DNA from: an uncultured Treponema sp.
GTDB lineage: Bacteria > Spirochaetota > Spirochaetia > Treponematales > Treponemataceae
Length of the DNA: 5,420 bases
Assembly: GCA_934699065.1 (NCBI GenBank)
Contig: CAKUWD010000193.1
Coordinates: 1-5,420, forward strand
Direction: 5' to 3'
Position 1 is the first letter of the stretch. Every line of letters begins with the position of its first letter. The translations under genes and the position numbers were made by a program. Shown in pieces: positions 1 through 5,420 of the stretch. A model generated the notes under the pieces. That model saw only the letters and a list, made by a program, of their open reading frames with translations, did not search any database and was not told where the DNA came from.

Positions 1-24
1 GTGGTGAGCAACGAAGTGCGAACC

Positions 25-38
25 AGGGGACTTCCCCT
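25..38. repeat. Small G/C hairpin AGGGG-ACTT-CCCCT at left edge
   Basis: A perfect 5-bp inverted repeat (AGGGG / CCCCT) with a 4-nt loop lies in the otherwise A+T-rich leader about 90 bp upstream of azlC, and is followed by TCCT. It has no U-run after it on either strand, so it does not look like a standard intrinsic terminator. A similar but stronger hairpin with the same C-tract plus TTCCT tail sits near the other end of the window on the minus strand, which suggests a small dispersed intergenic element. Function unknown. Confidence 0.4.
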
Positions 39-125
39 TCCTCAAATCTTAATAACAGAAAATTAATTCCCCCTTACTTCCCAATATGCTTTATTTCCTT
101 TACACTTTTTTCTGAGAAAAAGATT

Positions 126-755
126 ATGAACACACACTGTTTGAAGGTTGCGCTCAGGACTACGATTCCGGTTTTTTTGGGATATATTTCGTGCGGGATT
201 GCGTTTGGGCTTGTTACGATAAATGCGGGCTATCCCTGGTGGCTTGCGCCCGCGATGGGGATTTTGATGTTTGCGGGGGCGGGGCAGTTTCTTGCGATTC
301 CGCTTTTTGCTGCGGGAACTCCGGTGCTTGCAATTCTTGCGACTGAGCTGCTTTTGAATATCCGCCATATTGTTTACGGGCTGCCACTGATTAATCAGTT
401 CAAGGGTTGCAAGCGGACGAAGCCTTATCTGATTTATGCTCTCACCGACGAAACTTTTTCACTTCTGACTACGACAGAAGTTCCTGCCGGTGTGAAGGCG
501 GAAGATTATTATTTTATGGTATCCTTGTTAGATCAGACTTACTGGGTTGGCGGAAGTCTGATTGGTGGCCTTGTTGGGGCGATGATTCCTTTTGATATGA
601 CTGGTGTTGATTTTGCGCTTACGGCTTTGTTTGCAGTTCTGACAATTGATCAGATTCAGAAGTTTGTGAAGGAAAGAAAGGGTAGTGTGAATGGCAATGA
701 GTCAGCTGATGGCACTCTGACAGAGGTCGGGGAGGTCGAACATGCCGGTAACTAA
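126..755 (+). CDS. azlC: AzlC family branched-chain amino acid exporter, large subunit (C-terminally short)
   Basis: This is the large membrane subunit of the AzlCD (YgaZH-type) exporter, which in characterised members moves branched-chain amino acids and analogues such as 4-azaleucine out of the cell; the substrate here is inferred. The 209-residue protein is strongly hydrophobic, with family blocks GIAFGLV (24-30), FAGAGQF (49-55), LLLNIRHIVYGL (75-86), ALTDETFSL (105-113), DQTYWVGGSLIGGL (136-149) and DFALTALFAVL (162-172). The frame is open back to the left edge, but MNTHCLKVALRTTIP matches the usual family N-terminus, so the ATG at 126 is chosen; only a weak GAGA Shine-Dalgarno (114-117) precedes it. 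No convincing promoter was found upstream. It overlaps azlD by 14 nt. Oddity: after DFALTALF, relatives known to me continue with further membrane segments to roughly 230-250 residues, whereas this one ends in a hydrophilic tail (about 179-209). The family call is firm. Confidence 0.9.
   Translation: MNTHCLKVALRTTIPVFLGYISCGIAFGLVTINAGYPWWLAPAMGILMFAGAGQFLAIPLFAAGTPVLAILATELLLNIRHIVYGLPLINQFKGCKRTKPYLIYALTDETFSLLTTTEVPAGVKAEDYYFMVSLLDQTYWVGGSLIGGLVGAMIPFDMTGVDFALTALFAVLTIDQIQKFVKERKGSVNGNESADGTLTEVGEVEHAGN
729..736 (+). promoter_or_regulatory. Strong Shine-Dalgarno of azlD inside azlC
   Basis: GGGGAGGT lies within the last codons of azlC, with six bases between its GGAGG core and the azlD ATG at 742. 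It fixes the azlD start and, with the 14-nt gene overlap, points to coupled translation giving matched amounts of the two subunits. It is much stronger than the site in front of azlC. Confidence 0.8.
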
Positions 756-1062
756 AGCTCTTCTTGTTTCTCTGTTGATTGGAGTGGTCATCTTCTTTGA
801 GCGTCTTTTTCCTTTTGCTGTTTTCTCAAAACGAAAGCCCGGTAAATTGATTCACTTTTTCGAACGCTACATTCCTCCGCTTGTGATGATTGGTCTTCTG
901 ATTTTCAGCCTTCGAGATGTAAGGTTTTTCAGCCTTGAACAGTGGCTGCCACAAATCGCGGCTATCATTTTTACAATTGTGACGTATTTATGGAAGAAGA
1001 ATTCCCTCGTGAGCATTTTTGGCGGGACTATTATTTATATGATTTTAATTCGGGTTATGTAA
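742..1062 (+). CDS. azlD: AzlD family branched-chain amino acid exporter, small subunit
   Basis: This is the small membrane partner of AzlC (YgaH-like); both are needed for export in characterised systems. The 106-residue protein is of normal family length and has about four hydrophobic segments (roughly 5-28, 43-57, 68-84, 88-105). Family-like features are ERLFPF (20-25; relatives usually have RALPF here), YIPPLVMIGLLIFSLRD (43-59) and WKKNSLVSIFGGTIIYM (84-100), the last matching the W-K/R-x-N-x-L-x-S-I-x-x-GT pattern. The start is set by GGGGAGGT six bases upstream and by the overlap with azlC, with which it forms an operon. The operon ends here: the next gene is convergent, only 58 nt away, with a U-rich tract between. 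In many genomes this pair is controlled by an Lrp-type regulator, but none is visible here. Confidence 0.9.
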   Translation: MPVTKALLVSLLIGVVIFFERLFPFAVFSKRKPGKLIHFFERYIPPLVMIGLLIFSLRDVRFFSLEQWLPQIAAIIFTIVTYLWKKNSLVSIFGGTIIYMILIRVM

Positions 1063-1076
1063 AGCTTTGCAATTCT

Positions 1077-1103
1077 AAAAATACAATGTAAGAACGCATT
1101 TGT
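1077..1103 (-). terminator. Possible weak terminator of the cyclase gene
   Basis: Read on the minus strand, ACAAATG pairs with CATTGT (six pairs, one bulged A, 8-nt loop), followed after one A by five T (plus-strand A-run 1077-1081). It lies 18 nt after the cyclase stop codon, the right place for a terminator, but the stem is A+T-rich and short. Confidence is modest. Confidence 0.35.
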
Positions 1104-1130
1104 TAGCCTGACAGTTTTTCTTATTTTTTA
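1100..1130 (+). terminator. Possible intrinsic terminator of azlCD
   Basis: On the plus strand TGTTA and TGACA (1101-1113) can pair across a GCC loop, using one G-U pair and optionally a closing U-G pair. A long T-rich tract with only a few interruptions follows (1115-1129). It sits 38 nt after the azlD stop and its U-tract runs into the last codons of the convergent cyclase gene. The stem is weak, so the U-tract is the main support. Confidence 0.4.
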
Positions 1131-3127
1131 AGATCGCGCTTGTTGTTGTACATGGCCTTGTCGGCACGATCAAAAATCTCGGTAATCAAACGGTCTTTTC
1201 CTGGAGTAAATACAGCCATTCCGGAAGCAAGGACCGGACCTGATTTTGATTTCTGATATTCCCAAACCTGGTCCTGGAGACTTTTCATCAGGGCCTCCCT
1301 GTTTGTATAATCATCACCTCTCAGGAATACAACAAACTCGTCACCACCAACTCTGAATACCGGACTGTGATCAAAAATATCACACAAAAGCTTTGCAGAT
1401 TCTTTGATATATTCATCACCTGCAACATGACCTTTTGAATCATTAATTTTCTTAAGGTCGTTGGTATCACAAACAACAAGACCAAAAGGCAGATAATCCA
1501 TTCCCTTGTCGATATTTGACTGAACAGATTTTTCCAGCTCAGTATAGGCTGTTTTATTTTTAACGCCTGTCAGTTCATCGCGGCGGGCAAGTTCCTTTTC
1601 TGTATTGAGCGCTTTGAGATGCTGCTTTTCTTTTTTGACTTCATCATTAATATTTTCGATACCAATAATATAGTGAGTTTCATCAGCAGTCTTTTGAACA
1701 GTCATTCTGACATAATGAGTTTTCTTGAAAGCTACTATACGGTAATCGTGGTGGCAGCTTTTCTGGTTCATGAGTTTACAAGTCAAATTTTCTTTGTTTA
1801 CAAAATCGAGTACAGAGTCGAGGTCGTTTTTGTGAACAATATTTGCAATATCAACTTTGGAGTCGGCAAAGAAATCGTCTCCCGATCTTTGAATCTCAAC
1901 TTCGCCATAAATATTTCTACATTCATAACTGATGTAACTTGAGTCTTTTATATCAACATAATAAATAACGTCATAATTAACGGCTAGAATTTCTGCAAGC
2001 TGAGTGAAGGTAATCTGCTTCTTTTGATTTTCAAGCCGCATATTCTCGGCTGTAATTTCATCATCAATATCTTTTTCACTTATAATAAAATGCCTGCCAT
2101 CCGGAGCATGCATCACTGTAAACTGAAAATGTCTCTGTTTTCCGTTAATCAAAAGTCTGTATTTATAGGAATAGAATTTTTTATCTTCCAGATTTTTAAG
2201 CATTGTCTCTTTGCGGTAAAGATTCCTTGCAAATTCTTTGTCATCGGGATGAACAAATCTTTCTACATTTAGCCTGGTTTCTTCGTAAAAATCACGGTCT
2301 TCGACAGGAACCTGCATAGAGGCATATTTATCACTTTTTGAAAATTCCTGGAAAACCCCTGTTTCTATATTGATGTAATAAATTGCTTCGTAATTTTCTG
2401 CGAGTCTTGTTGCAATGTTATCATATATTTCCTTTTCCTTTCTTTCGCCTTCTTCAACATAGGAATGAATTACACAGATTCCGATTATGAGTCCCAGTGC
2501 ATAAGAAGGATAGGTATCATTAAATATCTGGAATATCAGAAACAATTCCATTGCAAGACAGGTAAGCCCGACAGCTGCATAACGAAGTTTTTCACCACCA
2601 GTTGATTTATGTGCTATAAACAGCAGATATGTTGATGCCAGCAGATAAAGAACAATCTGTAAAATGAAAGCAATATTTCGGCCGGATTCAATAATGTATT
2701 CATGCTTTTCATTAAATGAGAAAATAAATGGATGAAAGAAATTAATTATCAGATAAATAAGTGCCAGTACGAACAGAATCCACACTGAATGGAGCAGAGT
2801 TTTGCTTTTACGGTCATGTCTGTCCAGGTAAGCAACAATATAGCGCATCCATGTAAGCATGGTAAGGAACATAAAAAAGAAGTAGAAAATACAATCAACA
2901 TATAAAAAGGGGAACAAAGAATCTATATGATGATTCTCGTACAAAAGCCCCCAGCCAATGTCGGAGATAAAATAACAGTTTGAAGCAATAAGAAATGTAT
3001 TGAAGCGGAAGGTTACCTTTTGATCGTTATCAGATTCACCGGAGCGGCCTCTTAGATTTTTTAGTGAGTCCCGGTTTATTATGAGATTAAGTATTAATGC
3101 TAATGCACTTATGATTGCGTAGAACAT
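1121..3127 (-). CDS. Membrane-bound diguanylate cyclase: 7TM region, two PAS-like domains, GGDEF
   Basis: The product probably makes cyclic di-GMP from two GTP at the inner face of the membrane. Of 668 residues, 1-222 contain about seven hydrophobic segments (near 1-17, 42-62, 71-92, 111-131, 150-171, 181-203, 205-222), a likely sensory membrane module. Two similar PAS-like blocks follow (about 237-357 and 376-496); each opens with an AENYEAIYYINI / AVNYDVIYYVDI stretch and closes with HFIISEKDIDDEI / HYIIGIENINDEV, so they look like an internal duplication. The GGDEF domain (about 510-668) has DELTGVKNK (517-525), DTNDLKKIND (554-563), GH..GDEY (566-573) and an intact GGDEF signature (594-598), with metal ligands expected at D554 and D596/E597. 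The inhibitory RxxD I-site is absent: the corresponding residues are FDHS (585-588). No EAL or HD-GYP domain is present. The start at 3127 gives a hydrophobic N-terminus but has no clear Shine-Dalgarno. The gene is more A+T-rich than its neighbours. The signal sensed cannot be told. Confidence 0.88.
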   Translation of the reverse strand: MFYAIISALALILNLIINRDSLKNLRGRSGESDNDQKVTFRFNTFLIASNCYFISDIGWGLLYENHHIDSLFPFLYVDCIFYFFFMFLTMLTWMRYIVAYLDRHDRKSKTLLHSVWILFVLALIYLIINFFHPFIFSFNEKHEYIIESGRNIAFILQIVLYLLASTYLLFIAHKSTGGEKLRYAAVGLTCLAMELFLIFQIFNDTYPSYALGLIIGICVIHSYVEEGERKEKEIYDNIATRLAENYEAIYYINIETGVFQEFSKSDKYASMQVPVEDRDFYEETRLNVERFVHPDDKEFARNLYRKETMLKNLEDKKFYSYKYRLLINGKQRHFQFTVMHAPDGRHFIISEKDIDDEITAENMRLENQKKQITFTQLAEILAVNYDVIYYVDIKDSSYISYECRNIYGEVEIQRSGDDFFADSKVDIANIVHKNDLDSVLDFVNKENLTCKLMNQKSCHHDYRIVAFKKTHYVRMTVQKTADETHYIIGIENINDEVKKEKQHLKALNTEKELARRDELTGVKNKTAYTELEKSVQSNIDKGMDYLPFGLVVCDTNDLKKINDSKGHVAGDEYIKESAKLLCDIFDHSPVFRVGGDEFVVFLRGDDYTNREALMKSLQDQVWEYQKSKSGPVLASGMAVFTPGKDRLITEIFDRADKAMYNNKRDLKK

Positions 3128-3183
3128 GCGCTTATTTTTCTATTTTATCATAAGATTTATGAAAATCATAGAAAAAAAAGCGC
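3128..3183. repeat. 56-bp imperfect palindrome filling the malQ-cyclase spacer
   Basis: Read on the minus strand, the 5' arm (3183-3157) begins GCGCTTTTTTTTCTAT and the 3' arm (3153-3128) ends ATAGAAAAATAAGCGC. The arms give about 24 base pairs: 6 pairs, one T-T mismatch, 9 pairs, a small bulge, 3 pairs, a 1-nt bulge, then 6 pairs (TCATAA/TTATGA) around a 3-nt ATC loop. The 3' arm ends at the base directly before the cyclase ATG. The eight-T run lies inside the first arm, not after the hairpin, so this is not a standard terminator. It could hold back translation or transcription of read-through RNA, be a protein-binding operator, or be a dispersed palindromic repeat. Confidence 0.75.
3142..3150 (-). 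promoter_or_regulatory. Possible extended -10 promoter element for the cyclase gene
   Basis: On the minus strand TGATAAAAT reads as a TGn extension followed by TAAAAT (five of six matches to TATAAT). It starts 23 nt before the cyclase ATG, predicting an RNA start near 3135 and a leader of only about 8-9 nt without a Shine-Dalgarno. No good -35 hexamer is present. The element lies inside the 3' arm of the palindrome. Because the region is very A+T-rich the match could be chance. Confidence 0.35.
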
Positions 3184-3192
3184 CTTTATAAA

Positions 3193-5259
3193 CTACCTTT
3201 CTGCCACTGCTTTAATCTTTTCTATCAGGGCTGTGTTTTTGCAGAGTTCTTCAAGCGTGCAAGGCAGGCGGTAAGTCCAGTTGAACTCGGTTACTGTGCC
3301 TGGCACGTTGATTCTCTCGTCAGCAGCCTTGTCCAGCCAGAGAGACTTATCCATATAAAGGAAGTCCTGGAGCGGTGGAATGAACCACTGGCTTGCGGAA
3401 GTTGCGGATGCCTGAAGAAGCTTTTCAGCCAGCTCAGGCGAGAACTCAGTCTTTGCCACAGCTTCTGCTTTCTTTTCAATCTCTTCCTTTGGCACAGTAA
3501 ACAAAGGGCCTTCCTCAGCACCCGTTTCAATTCCAAAGCATTCAGCATTTGCCATAACAAAAGCTTTTACGCTTTCTTTTTCATCTTCCCACCACTGGCG
3601 CAAAGTGCTTGAGTCATGCACTGAAGTTGTTGTAACCGAAAGTGGAGTGTAGTCCGCAAAAGGTACAAAAGGCTGTCCGGCCTCGGCCCATTCACGGCAC
3701 CAGCGCACAACGCGGAGTCCCAGAATCTTGTGAGCATCCATAGTCTTTGGAACACATTCAATTCCAACTCCAAGGTCCTCGCCGCAAGGAATCATCTTTA
3801 CAGCCTTTGTGATTGCTTCAAAAATCTCGTCGGCCTGCTTTTTCCAGAGCTTTTCGTTTTTCTTATTCAGCTCGTCAAAGCACTCTGTCAGGGCAGTTTT
3901 TTCCTGCTCGTTAAGCGAGCCCCAGGAAGTTGACTGCCCGTAAGTCCAGAGAGGAACATATTTATTTTTCGCAATTTCAATCAGGGTGCGGTTACTCCAG
4001 TAATCAATTAGAGTCTGCTTTACCCGGCCGATTGCCTCCGGCGCACAGAGCTCCGAAAGGTCAGCCTGGTTAATCATCTTAGAACCGGTGACAGCTGGCG
4101 CAAATCTCCATAGTTCCTCGCCATCAATTTTGTCGCAGAAAATCGCAAGAATCTGATGAGCCTTGTCGTGGTTCCAGGTAATGTCTTCAATCGCGCTTGT
4201 CGGGATATGAGGCTGCGAAAGCCAGCGGATTCTGTCATCATCAAAATCAAGCTCATAAAGTTCAGCCTTTTTAATAGAAGCGTAAGGCTCTGTGTGGCCG
4301 TTCAAAGCATTCAAATCAGCTTCAGGAATAGCCCAGATGCGGAAGAAGCCCAGAATGTGGTCCAGTCTGTAAGCATCATAATATTTCGAAGCATTCTTCA
4401 GGCGGTCTTTCCACCAGCCGTAATCAGCTTCTTTAAGATTTTTCCAGTTGTAGGTAGGAAAGCCCCAGTTCTGGCCGGTCGGGTTGTCTCCGTCGGCAGG
4501 AGCACCGGCACGCAGATCTTGATTAAAAACTTCAGGATAAGCCCAGGCATCGGCAGAATCTTCGTTCATCAAAATAGGCATGTCACCCTTGAGCAAGAGG
4601 CCGGCTTCGTGAACATAGGCAACTGCATCCTTAAACTGTGCATCCGCAACCATCTGGCACCAGGCATAAAAAAGATGTTCCTTCTTAAAAGCCTTTTTGT
4701 TCCAGAGGGCAGTGATTTCTTCTTTAGTCTTAAGACGGTCTGTATCAAGCCAGGTCTTCCAGGAAGCCTGCATGTAATTCCATTTAAGATTTTTATAAAC
4801 TGCGTAAGATTTTACCCAGCCGTTTGCGCGAATCCACTTAGAAAGCTCAGTGCCAGCTTCGCCGGTTTTGCCCTCATCACTTGCATCATAAAGCATTTTG
4901 AGAAGGGCATTTTTACCGTTTAAAATAGCGTCGTAGTTATAGCGCGGCGCATACTTCTGGCCTTTGATAAAATCATCGTAAGCCTTCTTAAACTTTGCGT
5001 CACTCTTGTAAAGAGCGTCAAAGCCCGGCACTTCGCTCAGCCGGATGTAAATCGGATGTAGGGCAAAAGCCGAAAGCCCGCTGTAAGGAGAAGACTGAGT
5101 TCCGGTATCATTCACCGGCAAAAGCTGAATAATAGAAATGCCCGCAGCCTTGCAAAAATCTGCAAAAGGCTTAAGGTCGCCAAACTCACCAATAACCGAA
5201 TTATCTTTAGTATAAAGGGCACCAAGCGGAACCGCCACGCCCGTCAATCTCTTTTTCAT
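3193..5259 (-). CDS. malQ: 4-alpha-glucanotransferase (amylomaltase), GH77, DPE2-like core
   Basis: The product is a cytoplasmic enzyme that transfers alpha-1,4-glucan segments between maltodextrins, releasing glucose, in maltose/starch-oligosaccharide and glycogen use. Numbered from the ATG at 5259 (688 residues), it has LLPVND (46-51), PYSGLSAFALHPIYI (58-72), DSADAW (234-239), GQNWGFPTYNW (262-272), RLDHILGFFRIW (298-309) with nucleophile D300, GEDLG (493-497) with acid/base E494, SVHDSSTLRQWW (546-557) with the third carboxylate D549, and NVPGTVTEFNW (651-661). All three catalytic residues are present. The FFRIWAIP run followed by a long insert before GEDLG resembles plant DPE2 and related bacterial enzymes rather than the short 500-residue amylomaltases; the N-terminal CBM20 domains of plant DPE2 are missing. 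An in-frame ATG at 5268 would add MRA, but it abuts a perfect -10 box and would lie upstream of the predicted RNA start, so 5259 is preferred. Neither start has a Shine-Dalgarno. The cyclase gene follows 65 nt downstream on the same strand. Confidence 0.93.
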   Translation of the reverse strand: MKKRLTGVAVPLGALYTKDNSVIGEFGDLKPFADFCKAAGISIIQLLPVNDTGTQSSPYSGLSAFALHPIYIRLSEVPGFDALYKSDAKFKKAYDDFIKGQKYAPRYNYDAILNGKNALLKMLYDASDEGKTGEAGTELSKWIRANGWVKSYAVYKNLKWNYMQASWKTWLDTDRLKTKEEITALWNKKAFKKEHLFYAWCQMVADAQFKDAVAYVHEAGLLLKGDMPILMNEDSADAWAYPEVFNQDLRAGAPADGDNPTGQNWGFPTYNWKNLKEADYGWWKDRLKNASKYYDAYRLDHILGFFRIWAIPEADLNALNGHTEPYASIKKAELYELDFDDDRIRWLSQPHIPTSAIEDITWNHDKAHQILAIFCDKIDGEELWRFAPAVTGSKMINQADLSELCAPEAIGRVKQTLIDYWSNRTLIEIAKNKYVPLWTYGQSTSWGSLNEQEKTALTECFDELNKKNEKLWKKQADEIFEAITKAVKMIPCGEDLGVGIECVPKTMDAHKILGLRVVRWCREWAEAGQPFVPFADYTPLSVTTTSVHDSSTLRQWWEDEKESVKAFVMANAECFGIETGAEEGPLFTVPKEEIEKKAEAVAKTEFSPELAEKLLQASATSASQWFIPPLQDFLYMDKSLWLDKAADERINVPGTVTEFNWTYRLPCTLEELCKNTALIEKIKAVAER

Positions 5260-5268
5260 AGCCCGCAT

Positions 5269-5277
5269 ATTATAGCA
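5269..5277 (-). promoter_or_regulatory. Extended -10 promoter element of malQ, next to the start codon
   Basis: On the minus strand TGCTATAAT is a perfect TGn-TATAAT extended -10. Hexamers 16-18 nt upstream match the -35 consensus poorly, as expected for an extended -10 promoter. Seven bases downstream of the box gives an RNA start near 5262, only about three bases before the ATG at 5259. The predicted malQ mRNA is therefore leaderless or nearly so, which agrees with the lack of a Shine-Dalgarno. Confidence 0.55.
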
Positions 5278-5325
5278 CAGAATTCAGAAAATGGATTAGA
5301 AAATAGTAAGAATTTTTAGGAAGGA

Positions 5326-5341
5326 GGGGGAGCAATCCCCC
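5326..5341. repeat. Perfect hairpin GGGGGA-GCAA-TCCCCC upstream of malQ
   Basis: A perfect 6-bp stem closes a GCAA loop, a GNRA-type tetraloop when read on the plus strand. It lies about 50 bp upstream of the malQ -10 box and is flanked by AGGAAGGA on one side and TGCGCTCCC on the other. No T-run follows on either strand, so a classical terminator is unlikely. On the minus strand the order GCGC-AGGGGG-loop-CCCCCT-CCTTCCT resembles the hairpin at the left edge of the window. It may be a dispersed intergenic repeat; its role is unknown. Confidence 0.5.
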
Positions 5342-5420
5342 TGCGCTCCCAAGTCCTATTATGTTGTGTCTCCTGTCAAGAAAAATAATCAGGAAAGATG
5401 TTCGGCAATAACCAACTCTA

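Noticed and set aside
1..66. Possible end of an upstream plus-strand gene in frame 1, stopping at 64-66, and an open frame continuous with azlC
   Set aside because: Only 21 codons are visible in frame 1 and they run through the G/C hairpin. The azlC frame upstream of 126 has no family resemblance, while the ATG at 126 fits homologous N-termini.
99..127. TTTACA plus GATTAT, 17 nt apart, as an azlC promoter
   Set aside because: The -10 would overlap the azlC ATG and transcription would start inside the gene, with no suitable later start codon matching the family N-terminus.
63..368. Minus-strand open frame opposite azlC
   Set aside because: The product is a low-complexity Lys/Arg/Asn/Pro-rich chain, as expected from reading the complement of a membrane-protein gene; azlC on the other strand is clearly the real gene.
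1619..2272. Two plus-strand open frames antisense to the cyclase gene (1619-1942 and 2024-2272)
   Set aside because: They are by-products of an A+T-rich coding strand, rich in Phe/Ile with no family features, and lie opposite conserved PAS-like coding sequence.
4156..4923. 255-codon open frame on the plus strand, antisense to malQ
   Set aside because: It lies wholly inside malQ, has no ribosome-binding site, and its translation shows no recognisable motif; the malQ frame on the other strand has all GH77 motifs.
5358..5379. Perfect TTGACA on the minus strand followed by CATAAT
   Set aside because: The spacer is only 10 nt, too short for a sigma-70 type promoter, and no well-placed -10 follows at 16-18 nt.
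5361..5411. Short plus-strand frame starting ATGTTGTGT, 16 codons
   Set aside because: Very short, no spaced ribosome-binding site (the AGGAGG-like tract is over 30 nt upstream in the hairpin), and no recognisable product.
1..5420. tRNA or rRNA genes, CRISPR arrays, insertion sequences, attachment sites, riboswitches
   Set aside because: No regularly spaced repeats, transposase or integrase coding, or recognisable RNA gene was seen; the spacers are short and explained by the hairpins and promoter-like sites listed.

Overview
The window looks like chromosomal DNA from a host-associated, anaerobic bacterium, most likely a spirochaete of the Treponema group. That is an inference from three things: the style of the GH77 enzyme (about 690 residues, DPE2-like core, PYSGLSAFALHPIYI block), a large membrane-bound GGDEF protein of a kind common in Treponema and Lachnospiraceae, and short G/C-rich hairpins in otherwise A+T-rich spacers. 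No rRNA, marker gene or mobile element fixes the taxonomy.

Layout. Bases 1-125 are intergenic: a small AGGGG/CCCCT hairpin followed by a pyrimidine-rich, A+T-rich leader. Bases 126-1062 hold a two-gene plus-strand operon, azlC-azlD, encoding the two subunits of a branched-chain amino acid exporter. The genes overlap by 14 nt and azlD has a strong Shine-Dalgarno sequence inside the end of azlC. Bases 1063-1120 are a short convergent spacer with weak terminator-like hairpins for both strands. Bases 1121-3127 (minus strand) encode a diguanylate cyclase with seven predicted membrane segments, two PAS-like repeats and a C-terminal GGDEF domain. Bases 3128-3192 separate it from the upstream minus-strand gene, and 56 of these 65 bases form one long imperfect palindrome ending exactly at the cyclase start codon. 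Bases 3193-5259 (minus strand) encode a 4-alpha-glucanotransferase (malQ, GH77). Bases 5260-5420 hold a perfect extended -10 element almost touching the malQ start codon, then a GGGGGA-GCAA-TCCCCC hairpin, then about 80 bases in which I see no gene.

How the genes relate. malQ and the cyclase gene are co-directional and could share a transcript. The cyclase gene also has its own possible extended -10 inside the palindrome, so it may be expressed by two routes. There is no obvious biochemical link between maltodextrin metabolism, c-di-GMP signalling and amino acid export; this looks like ordinary core and housekeeping gene content rather than a defence or mobile island. The items most worth a second look are the palindromic spacer, the near-leaderless malQ start, the shortened AzlC C-terminus and the G/C hairpins at both window ends. 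I found no convincing undescribed multi-gene system.
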